64,000 nt of DNA from UBA6985 sp946536225 (GTDB taxonomy: Bacteria > Bacillota_I > Bacilli_A > RF39 > UBA660). Both the position numbers and the translations under genes were made by a program. Where the stretch lies: assembly GCA_946536225.1 (NCBI GenBank), contig CAMNEE010000002.1:316967-380966 (forward strand), written 5' to 3'. Under the pieces are notes generated by a model, which saw only the letters and a list, made by a program, of their open reading frames with translations, did not search any database and had not been told where the DNA came from. Within the stretch, counting starts at the first letter, position 1. The number at the start of each line of letters is the position of its first letter. Below, one piece after another: positions 33,850 to 42,569 of the stretch.

Positions 33850-34551
33850 ATGAACATCAATGAAATTGTTAAAAATATACCAAATGCTATAGCAAAGTAC
33901 TTTAAACATATTTATATAGTAAGTAAGAGTAGAAATGAATTCTATTCAATTGATTACTCTGGTTCTAAAACAAAAGTAGAACCAAAGAAAGAATTCAAAG
34001 AAATAGAAAATGTTTTAAGTAACTATAATAAATCATGGGAATCTATTGTTAATACTAAAAAAGGTATTTATACATCAGATAAACATGGTGATGATCTTAT
34101 TCTTATGGATGACTTAGGAGATTATAGAGTTTTATACTTAATTAATCTTATTCCTAAGAAAGAAACTAAGAAATATAAGATTATAGTTGCAGATGACTCA
34201 ACTATTATTACTAAATTCTTATATAAATTATTTAAGGATCAATATGATGTATTAATAGCTCATAATGGTAAAGACGCAATTAATCTTATTGAAGGTAATG
34301 ATTTAAAAGATATAGCAGGATGCTTTATTGATTTAAACATGCCTATATCAACAGGATATGATGTACTTGATTATTTTAAGAAAAATAATCTATTTAAAAC
34401 AATACCTGTTTCAATCATATCTGGTGAAGATGATGTAGACACTATATCTAAGATTACTATTGAATATGATGTAGTAGATATGTTAAGAAAACCATTTGAT
34501 CAAACAGCTGCTAGAGATTTAGTAACTAAAACAATTAATTTTAATAAATAG
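33850..34551 (+). CDS. Receiver-domain protein with novel N-terminal region
   Basis: Residues 110-233 form a response-regulator receiver: acidic pair in IVADDS (D115, D116), phosphorylated Asp in FIDLNMP (D161), SIISGEDD for the Ser/Thr switch and RKPF with the conserved Lys. Residues 1-105 are a separate domain I do not recognise. No DNA-binding output domain is present, so it may act by protein contact. It follows the HPt gene and is probably its phosphorelay partner. Confidence 0.82.
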   Translation: MNINEIVKNIPNAIAKYFKHIYIVSKSRNEFYSIDYSGSKTKVEPKKEFKEIENVLSNYNKSWESIVNTKKGIYTSDKHGDDLILMDDLGDYRVLYLINLIPKKETKKYKIIVADDSTIITKFLYKLFKDQYDVLIAHNGKDAINLIEGNDLKDIAGCFIDLNMPISTGYDVLDYFKKNNLFKTIPVSIISGEDDVDTISKITIEYDVVDMLRKPFDQTAARDLVTKTINFNK

Positions 34552-34573
34552 AAGTGTAAACTTCTATTTTTTG
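34547..34573 (+). terminator. Terminator after the receiver gene
   Basis: AATAGAAGT pairs with ACTTCTATT around a short loop, followed by T residues; it begins in the stop codon region. Confidence 0.75.
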
Positions 34574-34625
34574 TTGTAATTATTTTGTTTAATGATATTA
34601 TATATACCATTAACAGGGGGATATT

Positions 34626-36374
34626 ATGAATAGAAAAAAATTAATTGAAGCGATAGAAAAAGGCATCATGGCTTCCCAGATGGCAATTAATTTTAAAATG
34701 CATGATTTAAATTTATATGAAGAAATAAATAAGTTAGAAAATGAAGGTTATACACTTCATAGAACTTATTATTCAGATGGACAATTTAAATATGAATTTG
34801 GAGCGGATAATAAGAAAAATTTAACACGTGATATTGATATTATTACTAGACCAGATGAAAGAGAAGTTAGACTTTTATGTATGTCTGATTTACATTACAC
34901 TTCTGTTGGTGAGAATAGAAGTGCAATACATATTGCTTATAATCATGCCAAAACTCATGGCATACATGTAATACTAGTTCCAGGAGATATTCTACATGGT
35001 AAATTTAGTTCTGTAGATGAAAAATATAAACCAGGTGTTGAACAAATAAAAACATTCTTAAAAGACTTTCCGTTTGATAATGATATAATTGTAATTGGTA
35101 CTGGTGGAGACCACGATGAATCAATTTATAGTAATGATCATATAGATCCACTTAAAGTTATATCTAAAAGTAGACATAATATAGTTCTACCAGGATATTT
35201 TAAAACAGTAGTTAATATTAAAAACTCTAAGATTATATTAACTCATACTAATAAAATGAATAAATCATATGACATAAATTACACTGATGATTATCAACTT
35301 AAGGTATGTGGTCATCCTCATAAATATGCATTCATGGATGGTAACTCTAAAGTTAAAGTAGTTGCTCCTACAATTAGCAATATTATAGCTCCAATAAGTT
35401 CATTCTTAGAATTTATCTTATTGTATAATGAAGATAATTATTTACAAAAAATGGTAGTTAAGCATTATGGTGTATTAGATGGAAAAGAAATATTCTTAGG
35501 GGAAACAACAACTAATATAACTAACTCAGAAGTTAAAAATGATAATATTGAAAATTATAGTCATAAGACTATTAAAAATCCATATCCATATCAAGAAATT
35601 CCTGATAATGATACACTAGTTCAAGAACTACAAAAAGATAATAATGAGAAAACAACAAAATTAGAAACACTTGAAGCAAAATACTATGATGTTTCTAAAG
35701 AAAATGAAGAAAATAAAAAAATGAATGAAAAACTTAGTATTTCACTTGAAACAGCAGAAGATCAAGCACGTAAATTGGATTTAATAAATGAACAATTAAA
35801 ACAAGATAGTTCATTTAAATCAGAAAAGATATGTGATTTAAAAAATACTAATAAAAAGTTAAAGAAAACTAATTTTGATTTAACTGTATCTAAGAAAGAA
35901 TTAGAAGACGAGAGAAAAGAGTTAATGAGTGAACTTTTAGAACTAAGAGAAAAAGTATCTCTTTATGAAGAAAAACTAGAAGCTAAAAGTCGTCGTATAA
36001 GTGAAGTTGAAAAAGATAATGAAGCATTATCAATATGGAAAAGAATGTATAAAGATTATTACTATGACTTACGTAATAAATTATTAAATCAACAAAGCGA
36101 AGCTGAATTACCAACAATACCAATTGATTTAACTGAGGATGAATCAATAGTAGAAAATACTTTAGAAGTTGAATCAATTGTAGAAACTGAAGAAGTAACA
36201 ATAGAAAGTTTTGATGATGCTTTAGATGAAGTAAAAGATAACTTCAGAGAACAAATTGATAATGAACAAACTCAAAAGAGAAGAAAAAAAGAATTTAAAC
36301 AAAACAAGTTTGATTATTCTCAAAGAAGTAAAGCAGATAGAATTGAAGAATTAAAAAGTAAACTTAGAAAGTAA
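34626..36374 (+). CDS. Metallophosphoesterase with N-terminal wHTH-like and C-terminal coiled-coil regions
   Basis: Residues 1-60 look like a small winged helix (ASQMAINFKMHDLNLYEEIN, then EGYTLHRTYYSDGQFKYEFG). A calcineurin-type phosphoesterase follows (about 80-300) with CMSDLHYTSVG, VPGDILHG, GTGGDHDES, ILTHTNK and CGHPHK. The usual GNHD motif is GGDHD here. Residues 335-480 are a long coiled coil, then an acidic region and a basic tail. I cannot name the substrate. It may share a transcript with the next gene, nine bases on. Confidence 0.68.
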   Translation: MNRKKLIEAIEKGIMASQMAINFKMHDLNLYEEINKLENEGYTLHRTYYSDGQFKYEFGADNKKNLTRDIDIITRPDEREVRLLCMSDLHYTSVGENRSAIHIAYNHAKTHGIHVILVPGDILHGKFSSVDEKYKPGVEQIKTFLKDFPFDNDIIVIGTGGDHDESIYSNDHIDPLKVISKSRHNIVLPGYFKTVVNIKNSKIILTHTNKMNKSYDINYTDDYQLKVCGHPHKYAFMDGNSKVKVVAPTISNIIAPISSFLEFILLYNEDNYLQKMVVKHYGVLDGKEIFLGETTTNITNSEVKNDNIENYSHKTIKNPYPYQEIPDNDTLVQELQKDNNEKTTKLETLEAKYYDVSKENEENKKMNEKLSISLETAEDQARKLDLINEQLKQDSSFKSEKICDLKNTNKKLKKTNFDLTVSKKELEDERKELMSELLELREKVSLYEEKLEAKSRRISEVEKDNEALSIWKRMYKDYYYDLRNKLLNQQSEAELPTIPIDLTEDESIVENTLEVESIVETEEVTIESFDDALDEVKDNFREQIDNEQTQKRRKKEFKQNKFDYSQRSKADRIEELKSKLRK

Positions 36375-36383
36375 GTAATATAA

Positions 36384-36761
36384 ATGGGAAAAGAATACGC
36401 GATAAAAAGAACAAGAGCTATTTATATTGAATTGTTATTATTTCAAAATGAACTAATTAAGAGAATTAATGAATTAGTAGTTAAACAAGATGAGGATTAT
36501 ATAAAGCAAAATGTAATACCTGTTTATGATTCTAATGATCATTATTACTCAGTAAAAGCATTAGATGACCTAAATAAAGCAATAGATAAAATTGAAGAAG
36601 TAAACATGCTTTTATATAGCATGCTATACGATATGCTTTTTGATAAAAAAATCATATTTGTAGATGAAGCAGACAACATCTATGATGAAGAGATTCTATC
36701 AGATGAAAAAGCAGAAGAAATTATATCTTCACTTGAAAGTTATAAAACTAGAAAGAAGTAA
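36384..36761 (+). CDS. Small helical protein of unknown function
   Basis: This 125-residue, helix-rich, acidic soluble protein (ALDDLNKAIDKIEEVNMLLY, then DEEILSDEKAEEIISSLESY) lies nine bases after the phosphoesterase gene and is closed by a terminator. No family is recognised. Close spacing suggests that it works with the coiled-coil phosphoesterase. Confidence 0.5.
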   Translation: MGKEYAIKRTRAIYIELLLFQNELIKRINELVVKQDEDYIKQNVIPVYDSNDHYYSVKALDDLNKAIDKIEEVNMLLYSMLYDMLFDKKIIFVDEADNIYDEEILSDEKAEEIISSLESYKTRKK

Positions 36762-36788
36762 GTGTATTTTAAATACACTTATTTTATT
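36760..36788 (+). terminator. Intrinsic terminator
   Basis: TAAGTGTATTT pairs with AAATACACTTA, followed by a T-rich tract. Confidence 0.7.
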
Positions 36789-36839
36789 GCAAAAATAGAA
36801 TAAAAATGTTAATATCTTTACGTATTAAGGAGGAACCTT

Positions 36840-38045
36840 ATGAAAAAAGTAATTATTATTAAATATGCTGAATTAAATACTAAAAAAGATAATATTGATT
36901 TCTTTTTAAAGATATTAAAGAAGAATATTGAGACTACTTTAAATGATAATACTAAGAAAATTACTTATGACCATGGACGTATGTTTATTGAGTCAGAAAG
37001 TGATGACTTTGAAGAATTATTAGAAAAGATTAAAAATGTATTTGGTATTCATGAAATTAATATTGCTTATAAATTAGAAACAACTGACTTTGAAGAAATA
37101 AAATCTACTTTAGCTGAACTAGTTAAAGAACAAACTTTTTCTACTTTTAGGGTTACTACAAAAAGAAGTGATAAATCATATCCTTTGGACTCTATGGAAA
37201 TTAGTAGAATACTAGGTGGAGTAGTACTAAGAACTTTAAATGGAAAAGTAAGTGTTGATGTTCATAATCCTGAAGTAACTATAAATGTTGAAGTAAGACG
37301 TGGAAAGTCATATATCTATTTTGAAAAAGCAAAAGGATTAGGTGGTTATCCAGTTGGTGCAGCAGGAAAGGGTCTACTTATGTTATCAGGTGGAATTGAT
37401 TCACCAGTTGCTGGTTATCTTGCTATGAAACGTGGTGTAAGAATAGAAGCAATCTATTTTGAATCTCCTCCTCATACATCAGTTGATGCCAAGAATAAAG
37501 TTATTAAACTTGCACGTAAATTATCAGGATACTCAGGATATGTAAAAATACATGTTATTAACTTTACTGAAATACAAGAAACAATTCTAAAGAATGCTCC
37601 TCATGATTATCTAATAACAATCATGAGAAGAATGATGTATAGAATATCAGAGAGAATTGCTAAAAAGAATAATTGTAAGTGTTTAATAAACGGAGAATCA
37701 ATTGGTCAAGTGGCTTCTCAAACTCTAACTTCTATGACTTGTATAAATGCAGTTACTAATATGCCTGTTATTAGACCAGTTGCATGTTTAGATAAAAATG
37801 ACATTATTGATATAGCTAAGAATATAAATACATATGATATATCAATTGAACCATTTGAAGACTGTTGTACAATCTTTGTACCTAAGCATCCAGTTATTAA
37901 TCCTGAGAAATATTTATGTGAAGAATATGAATCAAATGTTGATTATGATGCATTAGTTAAAAAGGCTGTTGAAACAGCAGAAGTAATAAAAGTAGAACCA
38001 TCATCTTTAAATGAAATAAAAGAAGATTATAAAGACTTATTTTAA
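36840..38045 (+). CDS. thiI: tRNA 4-thiouridine synthase ThiI
   Basis: ThiI adenylates U8 of tRNA and transfers sulfur to it. The N-terminal ferredoxin-like and THUMP domains (FGIHEINIAYKLE, then FRVTTKRSDKSYPLDS) are followed by the PP-loop LMLSGGIDSPVAGYLAMKRG. GESIGQVASQTLTSM is a further family motif. Length 401 fits the form without the rhodanese domain. The cysteine desulfurase gene that usually precedes thiI in Bacillota is absent. The ribosome site is AAGGAGG. Confidence 0.95.
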   Translation: MKKVIIIKYAELNTKKDNIDFFLKILKKNIETTLNDNTKKITYDHGRMFIESESDDFEELLEKIKNVFGIHEINIAYKLETTDFEEIKSTLAELVKEQTFSTFRVTTKRSDKSYPLDSMEISRILGGVVLRTLNGKVSVDVHNPEVTINVEVRRGKSYIYFEKAKGLGGYPVGAAGKGLLMLSGGIDSPVAGYLAMKRGVRIEAIYFESPPHTSVDAKNKVIKLARKLSGYSGYVKIHVINFTEIQETILKNAPHDYLITIMRRMMYRISERIAKKNNCKCLINGESIGQVASQTLTSMTCINAVTNMPVIRPVACLDKNDIIDIAKNINTYDISIEPFEDCCTIFVPKHPVINPEKYLCEEYESNVDYDALVKKAVETAEVIKVEPSSLNEIKEDYKDLF

Positions 38046-38056
38046 GTCTTTTTTTC
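38031..38056 (+). terminator. Terminator overlapping the thiI stop
   Basis: AAAGACTTA (38031-38039) pairs with TAAGTCTTT (38043-38051), followed by T residues. Confidence 0.8.
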
Positions 38057-38104
38057 TTGTATATTAATGTTTGTTTTGATATATTTAACATGGAGGATAT
38101 AGAT

Positions 38105-38569
38105 ATGGATAATCAACAAAATTTTAATTCAATTGATCCAAATACTGGATTTGTTCAAAACCAACAACCAGATATGAATCAAACACAAATGCCAGGAACT
38201 AATTTCCAAGGAGGTTCATCAGGTATTCAAGAAAGAAGTATTCCTATGTGTATTATTCTTTCACTTGTTACTTGTGGAATCTATGGTTTAATTTGGTTCT
38301 ATAATTTAACAGAAGACTCTAATAAAGTAGGAGATTCTAAAACAGCTAGTGGAGGTTTAGCAATACTATATACACTTCTTTCATGTGGTATTTATGGTAT
38401 TTACTGGTTCTACAAACTTGGTGCTAAAATTGGAGAAGCTCAAAAGAAATATGGAACAGGAACAGGAAATGATTCTGCTGTACTATATTTAATTCTATCT
38501 CTAGTTGGATTAGGAATTGTTCCTTATATTTTAGCTCAAAGTGAATTAAATAAAATTGCACATAAGTAA
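38105..38569 (+). CDS. DUF4234 membrane protein
   Basis: After an Asn/Gln-rich start of about 50 residues, three hydrophobic helices carry the DUF4234 repeat pattern: CIILSLVTCGIYGLIWFYNL, then TLLSCGIYGIYWFYKLG, then LGIVPYILAQSELNKIA. The function of the family is unknown. ATG 38105 is chosen because a GGAGG site precedes it by eight bases; an earlier in-frame start would read through that site. Length is 154 residues. Confidence 0.75.
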   Translation: MDNQQNFNSIDPNTGFVQNQQPDMNQTQMPGTNFQGGSSGIQERSIPMCIILSLVTCGIYGLIWFYNLTEDSNKVGDSKTASGGLAILYTLLSCGIYGIYWFYKLGAKIGEAQKKYGTGTGNDSAVLYLILSLVGLGIVPYILAQSELNKIAHK

Positions 38570-38930
38570 TAAAAAAATTAGAGTAATAATATTTAATTTG
38601 TTACTCTTTTTTTTAGGTGTTATTTATATAGTAATAAATGAAAAAACAGAATATGGAATACCTTGTATATTTCATGAGTTAACGGGTTTTCTTTGTCCTG
38701 GATGTGGAATTACTAGATGTATTATATCTATTTTACATGGTAACTTATATGAAGCATTTAGATATAATGCTTTCGTATTTATAGGTTTACCATTTTTCAT
38801 ATTTATCTATATAAATAATCTTTTTAACTTATTAACTAATAAGGGTAAAAAAATAGTAGTACCAGAAAAAGTATTAATAATTCTAGTTATAGTTTTAATA
38901 GCATTTGGTATAGTTAGAAACATTATTTAA
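38556..38930 (+). CDS. DUF2752 membrane protein
   Basis: The CPGCGITRCI motif after the first helix is the DUF2752 hallmark, followed by LYEAFRYNAFVFIGLPFFIF and a last helix. The function of the family is unknown. The earliest start is a TTG at 38556, overlapping the DUF4234 gene's end; the ribosome site is poor, so the true start may be slightly downstream. Confidence 0.72.
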   Translation: MHISNKKIRVIIFNLLLFFLGVIYIVINEKTEYGIPCIFHELTGFLCPGCGITRCIISILHGNLYEAFRYNAFVFIGLPFFIFIYINNLFNLLTNKGKKIVVPEKVLIILVIVLIAFGIVRNII

Positions 38931-38956
38931 GCAAAGAGAAAACCTCTTTGCTTTTT
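38930..38956 (+). terminator. Intrinsic terminator
   Basis: AGCAAAGAG pairs with CTCTTTGCT around a short loop, then T residues. Confidence 0.8.
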
Positions 38957-38958
38957 GG

Positions 38959-38986
38959 TTGCATATTTCATAAATTATGCTAAAAT
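38959..38986 (+). promoter_or_regulatory. Promoter of the first acetate kinase gene
   Basis: TTGCAT (38959-38964) lies 16 bases before TAAAAT (38981-38986), which is preceded by TGC, giving an extended -10. Confidence 0.55.
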
Positions 38987-39009
38987 AAACCCTAGATAGA
39001 GGTGAAAGT

Positions 39010-40212
39010 ATGAAGATATTATCTGTAAATGCGGGAAGTAGTTCCCTAAAATTCAGATTATACGATATGCCAAAAGAAGAACTTCTAATGAAAGGTACAA
39101 TCGAAAGAATTGGACTATCTGATGGAGTATATAGCATTCGTATTGGGGATACTAAGATCGAAAAAGACATAGATTTTGCAGATCATGAAGAAGCTGTACA
39201 ACTATTACTTAAAGATTTAGTAGACCAAAAAGTGATTAAGTCATTAGACGAAATTAAAGCCGTAGGTCATAGAATCGTTCACGGTGGTAACAAATACTCA
39301 AAGAGTGTTGTTTTAACAAAAAGAGTTATTAAAGAAATAAATGATATTTCTGATTTAGCTCCATTACATAATCCAGCTGGATTACTAGGAGTCCAAGCTT
39401 TCGTGGATAATGTACCTGAAGCTGTTAACGTAGCATGTTTCGATACTGCATTCCATCAAACAATGGAACCAGCAGCATTCCTTTATGCTATTCCATATGA
39501 ATGGTATGTTAAATACGATGTAAGAAAATATGGTTTCCATGGACTTTCTCATAAGTTCATTACAGAAACTATGATTGAAAAATTAAAGAATAAAAAACCA
39601 AATTTAATAATTTGTCATATTGGTAATGGTGCTTCAATAAGTGCTATTAAAGAAGGTAAATGTATTGATACAACTATGGGTATGACTCCAAATGCAGGAC
39701 TTATGATGGGTACTCGTTCAGGAGATATTGATCATACATTAATTCAATATGTTAAGAAAAAAACTGGATACTCATCTGAAAAGATTAATGAAATCTTAAA
39801 TAAAGAATCTGGTCTTGAAGGAATTGCTGGTATGTCTGACTTAAGAGATATCGATAGAGCATATGAAGCAAAAGAAGATAAAGTAGTATTAGCAATTGAA
39901 ATGTATACTCAAAGAATTGCTAATTATATAGCACAATACTTCATTAAACTTGATGGTAAAATTGATGGTATCGTATTTACTGCTGGCGGTGGAGAAAATG
40001 ATCCAATCATCAGAAGAGAATCTATCAAAAAAGTTCATGCACTTGGAATTAAGTTAGATGAAGAAAAGAATGAAGAAACAATTACTAGAAAAGGTAAAGA
40101 AGGAATTATTTCTACTAAAGACTCTAAAGTACCTGTTTATGTAGTTGCTACTGATGAAGAATTAATGATTGCAAGAGATACTTATAGACTTGCAACTGAA
40201 GAAGAAGCTTAA
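39010..40212 (+). CDS. ackA: Acetate kinase, copy 1
   Basis: Acetate kinase interconverts acetyl phosphate plus ADP and acetate plus ATP, the ATP-yielding end of fermentation. Family motifs are present: VNAGSSSLKFRLYD, GHRIVHGG, FDTAFHQTM, YGFHGLSHK, HIGNGASISAI, MGTRSGDID and AGGGENDPIIR. Copy 1 keeps the canonical GNGAS nucleotide-site motif. No phosphotransacetylase gene is near. A terminator and a new promoter separate it from copy 2, so the two are expressed independently. Confidence 0.93.
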   Translation: MKILSVNAGSSSLKFRLYDMPKEELLMKGTIERIGLSDGVYSIRIGDTKIEKDIDFADHEEAVQLLLKDLVDQKVIKSLDEIKAVGHRIVHGGNKYSKSVVLTKRVIKEINDISDLAPLHNPAGLLGVQAFVDNVPEAVNVACFDTAFHQTMEPAAFLYAIPYEWYVKYDVRKYGFHGLSHKFITETMIEKLKNKKPNLIICHIGNGASISAIKEGKCIDTTMGMTPNAGLMMGTRSGDIDHTLIQYVKKKTGYSSEKINEILNKESGLEGIAGMSDLRDIDRAYEAKEDKVVLAIEMYTQRIANYIAQYFIKLDGKIDGIVFTAGGGENDPIIRRESIKKVHALGIKLDEEKNEETITRKGKEGIISTKDSKVPVYVVATDEELMIARDTYRLATEEEA

Positions 40213-40227
40213 TAGCTTCTTTTTTAT
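40203..40227 (+). terminator. Terminator after ackA copy 1
   Basis: AGAAGCT pairs with AGCTTCT around TTAA-like loop bases that include the stop codon, then a T run. Confidence 0.7.
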
Positions 40228-40271
40228 TACTTAAATATAAAGTAAATAGGGCGTTTGTAAATAGTTTTTTA

Positions 40272-40300
40272 TTGAGAGAAAAGTCATAGTTTAGTATAAT
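40272..40300 (+). promoter_or_regulatory. Promoter of the second acetate kinase gene
   Basis: TTGAGA (40272-40277) and TATAAT (40295-40300) have 17-base spacing. Confidence 0.6.
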
Positions 40301-40325
40301 AAATACGGAAAAGAGGAGAATATAA

Positions 40326-41501
40326 ATGAAAATAATGTCTGTTAACTGTGGTAGTAGTTCTTTAAAATTTTCTATATTTGATATGGATAATAAAGAATTA
40401 ATTGCTTCAGGTTATTATGAAAAAGTTGGTATTCCAGGAAGTTTTTCTAATATAAAATTCAATGGAGAAAAATACCATACTGATAAAGATATGACTAATC
40501 ATACAGAAGCAGTAGAAGATATGCTTCAACAAATATTAAAATTAGGAATTGTAGAAACTCTTGATGAAATCGGAGCTGTTGGACACAGAGTTGTTCATGG
40601 TGGAGATAAGTATAATAAATCAGTAGTTATTACTGATGAAGTAATTGATGATATTAAGAAGTTCAGTGCTCTAGCACCACTTCATAATCCAGCTAACTTA
40701 CTTGGTATTTATGCAGTTCAAAAAGCATTACCAAATGTAAAAAATGTAGCTGTATTTGATACAGCATTCCATCAAACAATGAAACCAAGAGAATTTATTT
40801 ATCCAGTACCATATTCTTGGTATGAAGATATGATGATTAGAAAATATGGTTTCCATGGAACAAGTCATTGCTATATTTCTAAACAAGTAGAAAGAATTCT
40901 TGGAAAGAAAGAATACAAAGCAATTATTTGTCACTTAGGTTCAGGTGGATCATTAAGTGCTGTTAAAGATGGACAGTCAATTGATACAACAATGGGATTT
41001 ACTCCACTTGCAGGTATCATGATGGGTACTCGTTCAGGAGATATAGATCCATCAATCATCTCATATGTATGTGATACAGAAAATGTAACAGTTGAAGAAG
41101 TAATAAATGTTTTAAATAAACAATCTGGTTTCCTTGGATTATCAGGAAAGTCATCTGACTTTAGAGATGTTTGGGCTGGTGTTGAAGAAGGAGACGAAAG
41201 ATGTAAACTTGCAGTTGATAAATATGTTAAAGCTGTAGTAGATTACATTGCAAGTTATTATGTTGAATTAGGTGGATGCGATATGTTAGTATTCACAGCT
41301 GGTTTAGGAGAAAATGCTATTCCAGTTAGAAAGATGATTTGTGATTCTCTAAAAGTTCTTGGAGTTGAAATAGATGATAAGAAGAATGAAGTAAGAGGAG
41401 AAGAAATAAAATTATCTACAGATAAATCAAAAGTAGAAGTATATGTTATTCCTACTAATGAAGAATTAATGATTGCTGAAGATACATATAACTTAATTTA
41501 A
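40326..41501 (+). CDS. Acetate kinase paralogue, copy 2
   Basis: This 391-residue paralogue of the preceding enzyme has VNCGSSSLKFSIFD, GHRVVHGG, FDTAFHQTM, YGFHGTSHC, MGFTPLAGIMMGTRSGDIDP and TAGLGENAIPVR. The phosphate-contact motif that normally reads HLGNGAS is HLGSGGS here, changing a conserved Asn to Ser. It may be a normal acetate kinase with a tolerated change or a kinase for another short-chain acid. The next gene follows by 24 bases and may be co-transcribed. Confidence 0.85.
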   Translation: MKIMSVNCGSSSLKFSIFDMDNKELIASGYYEKVGIPGSFSNIKFNGEKYHTDKDMTNHTEAVEDMLQQILKLGIVETLDEIGAVGHRVVHGGDKYNKSVVITDEVIDDIKKFSALAPLHNPANLLGIYAVQKALPNVKNVAVFDTAFHQTMKPREFIYPVPYSWYEDMMIRKYGFHGTSHCYISKQVERILGKKEYKAIICHLGSGGSLSAVKDGQSIDTTMGFTPLAGIMMGTRSGDIDPSIISYVCDTENVTVEEVINVLNKQSGFLGLSGKSSDFRDVWAGVEEGDERCKLAVDKYVKAVVDYIASYYVELGGCDMLVFTAGLGENAIPVRKMICDSLKVLGVEIDDKKNEVRGEEIKLSTDKSKVEVYVIPTNEELMIAEDTYNLI

Positions 41502-41525
41502 AGAATAGAATAGGTGGTGTTTATT

Positions 41526-42476
41526 ATGATGAATAATATACACAAACAAATATTAAAGAAAATCAAAGAATATAATACAATTATCATTGCAAGACATATT
41601 GGACCAGATCCAGATGCCATTACCTCTGAAATTGCATTAAGAGATTTGATTAAATATAATTTTCCGAATAAAAAAGTATATGCAGTAGGATCTGGTGTAT
41701 CTAGATTTAAGTGCTTTGGTATACTTGATAAAATAGATGATGTTGATTTTAAAAAAGCATTATATATTATTCTAGATTTACCAAGATTTGATAGAGTAGA
41801 TGGACCTGATAAGAGTGAGTTTCCGTTTACTATAAAAATAGATCATCATCCATGTGAAGAGAAAGTATGTGACTTAGAAATAGTTGATGATACTGCTGCA
41901 AGCTGTACACAACTTATTACAGAGTTTGCATATAAAACTAAGTTAAAGATGAATGAAGTAATTGCTGAAAATCTTTATTCAGGAATTATTGCTGACTCTG
42001 ATAGATTCTTACTAAGTTACACATCTCCTAAAACTTTAGTTTTAGCATCTAAACTTATGAAGGATTATAAATTAGATATTGGTAAAATATATAATAATCT
42101 TTATGAAAGACCAATTAATGAAAGAAAATTTGAAGCATATATTATTAGTAATTTAACAATTACTAAAAATGGATTTGGATATATTAGAATTACTAGTGAT
42201 TTAATTAAAGAATTTGGAGTTGATTCATCAACAGCTTCTAATATGGTTAATAATCTTAACTTTATTAAAGAACTAAAATGCTGGGCATTCTCATCATTTG
42301 ATGAAAATTCTAAAATATTTAAAATAAATATTCGAAGTAGAAATATCCCAATTAACACAGTTGCTGAAAAGTTCAATGGTGGAGGACATAAGTTTGCCAG
42401 TGGAGCAAGACTTAAGAACGAAGAGGATGTTAATAAATTATTCGAAGCTTTAGATGAAGCTTGTAAAGAAGACTAA
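41526..42476 (+). CDS. DHH-family phosphoesterase, NrnA-like
   Basis: NrnA-type enzymes degrade very short RNAs and pAp, and related members cut cyclic dinucleotide products. The DHH core has ARHIGPDPDAITSEIAL, VDDTAASCTQLI and IKIDHHP; the DHHA1 domain ends with the nucleotide-binding GGGHKFASGARL. Length 316 matches NrnA. ATG 41526 fits the TAGGTGGTG ribosome site; an in-frame GTG inside that site is rejected. Confidence 0.85.
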   Translation: MMNNIHKQILKKIKEYNTIIIARHIGPDPDAITSEIALRDLIKYNFPNKKVYAVGSGVSRFKCFGILDKIDDVDFKKALYIILDLPRFDRVDGPDKSEFPFTIKIDHHPCEEKVCDLEIVDDTAASCTQLITEFAYKTKLKMNEVIAENLYSGIIADSDRFLLSYTSPKTLVLASKLMKDYKLDIGKIYNNLYERPINERKFEAYIISNLTITKNGFGYIRITSDLIKEFGVDSSTASNMVNNLNFIKELKCWAFSSFDENSKIFKINIRSRNIPINTVAEKFNGGGHKFASGARLKNEEDVNKLFEALDEACKED

Positions 42477-42490
42477 GTCTTCTTTTTTTT
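42465..42490 (+). terminator. Terminator overlapping a stop
   Basis: AAAGAAGAC (42465-42473) pairs with GTCTTCTTT (42477-42485); the three-base loop is the stop codon TAA, and T residues follow. Confidence 0.75.
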
Positions 42491-42569
42491 GTAAATTTAT
42501 ACAAAACCTATTGAATAGTCTTTATTTATAAAATACAATATAGTTAAGATAGAAAGAGGGATTATTTAT

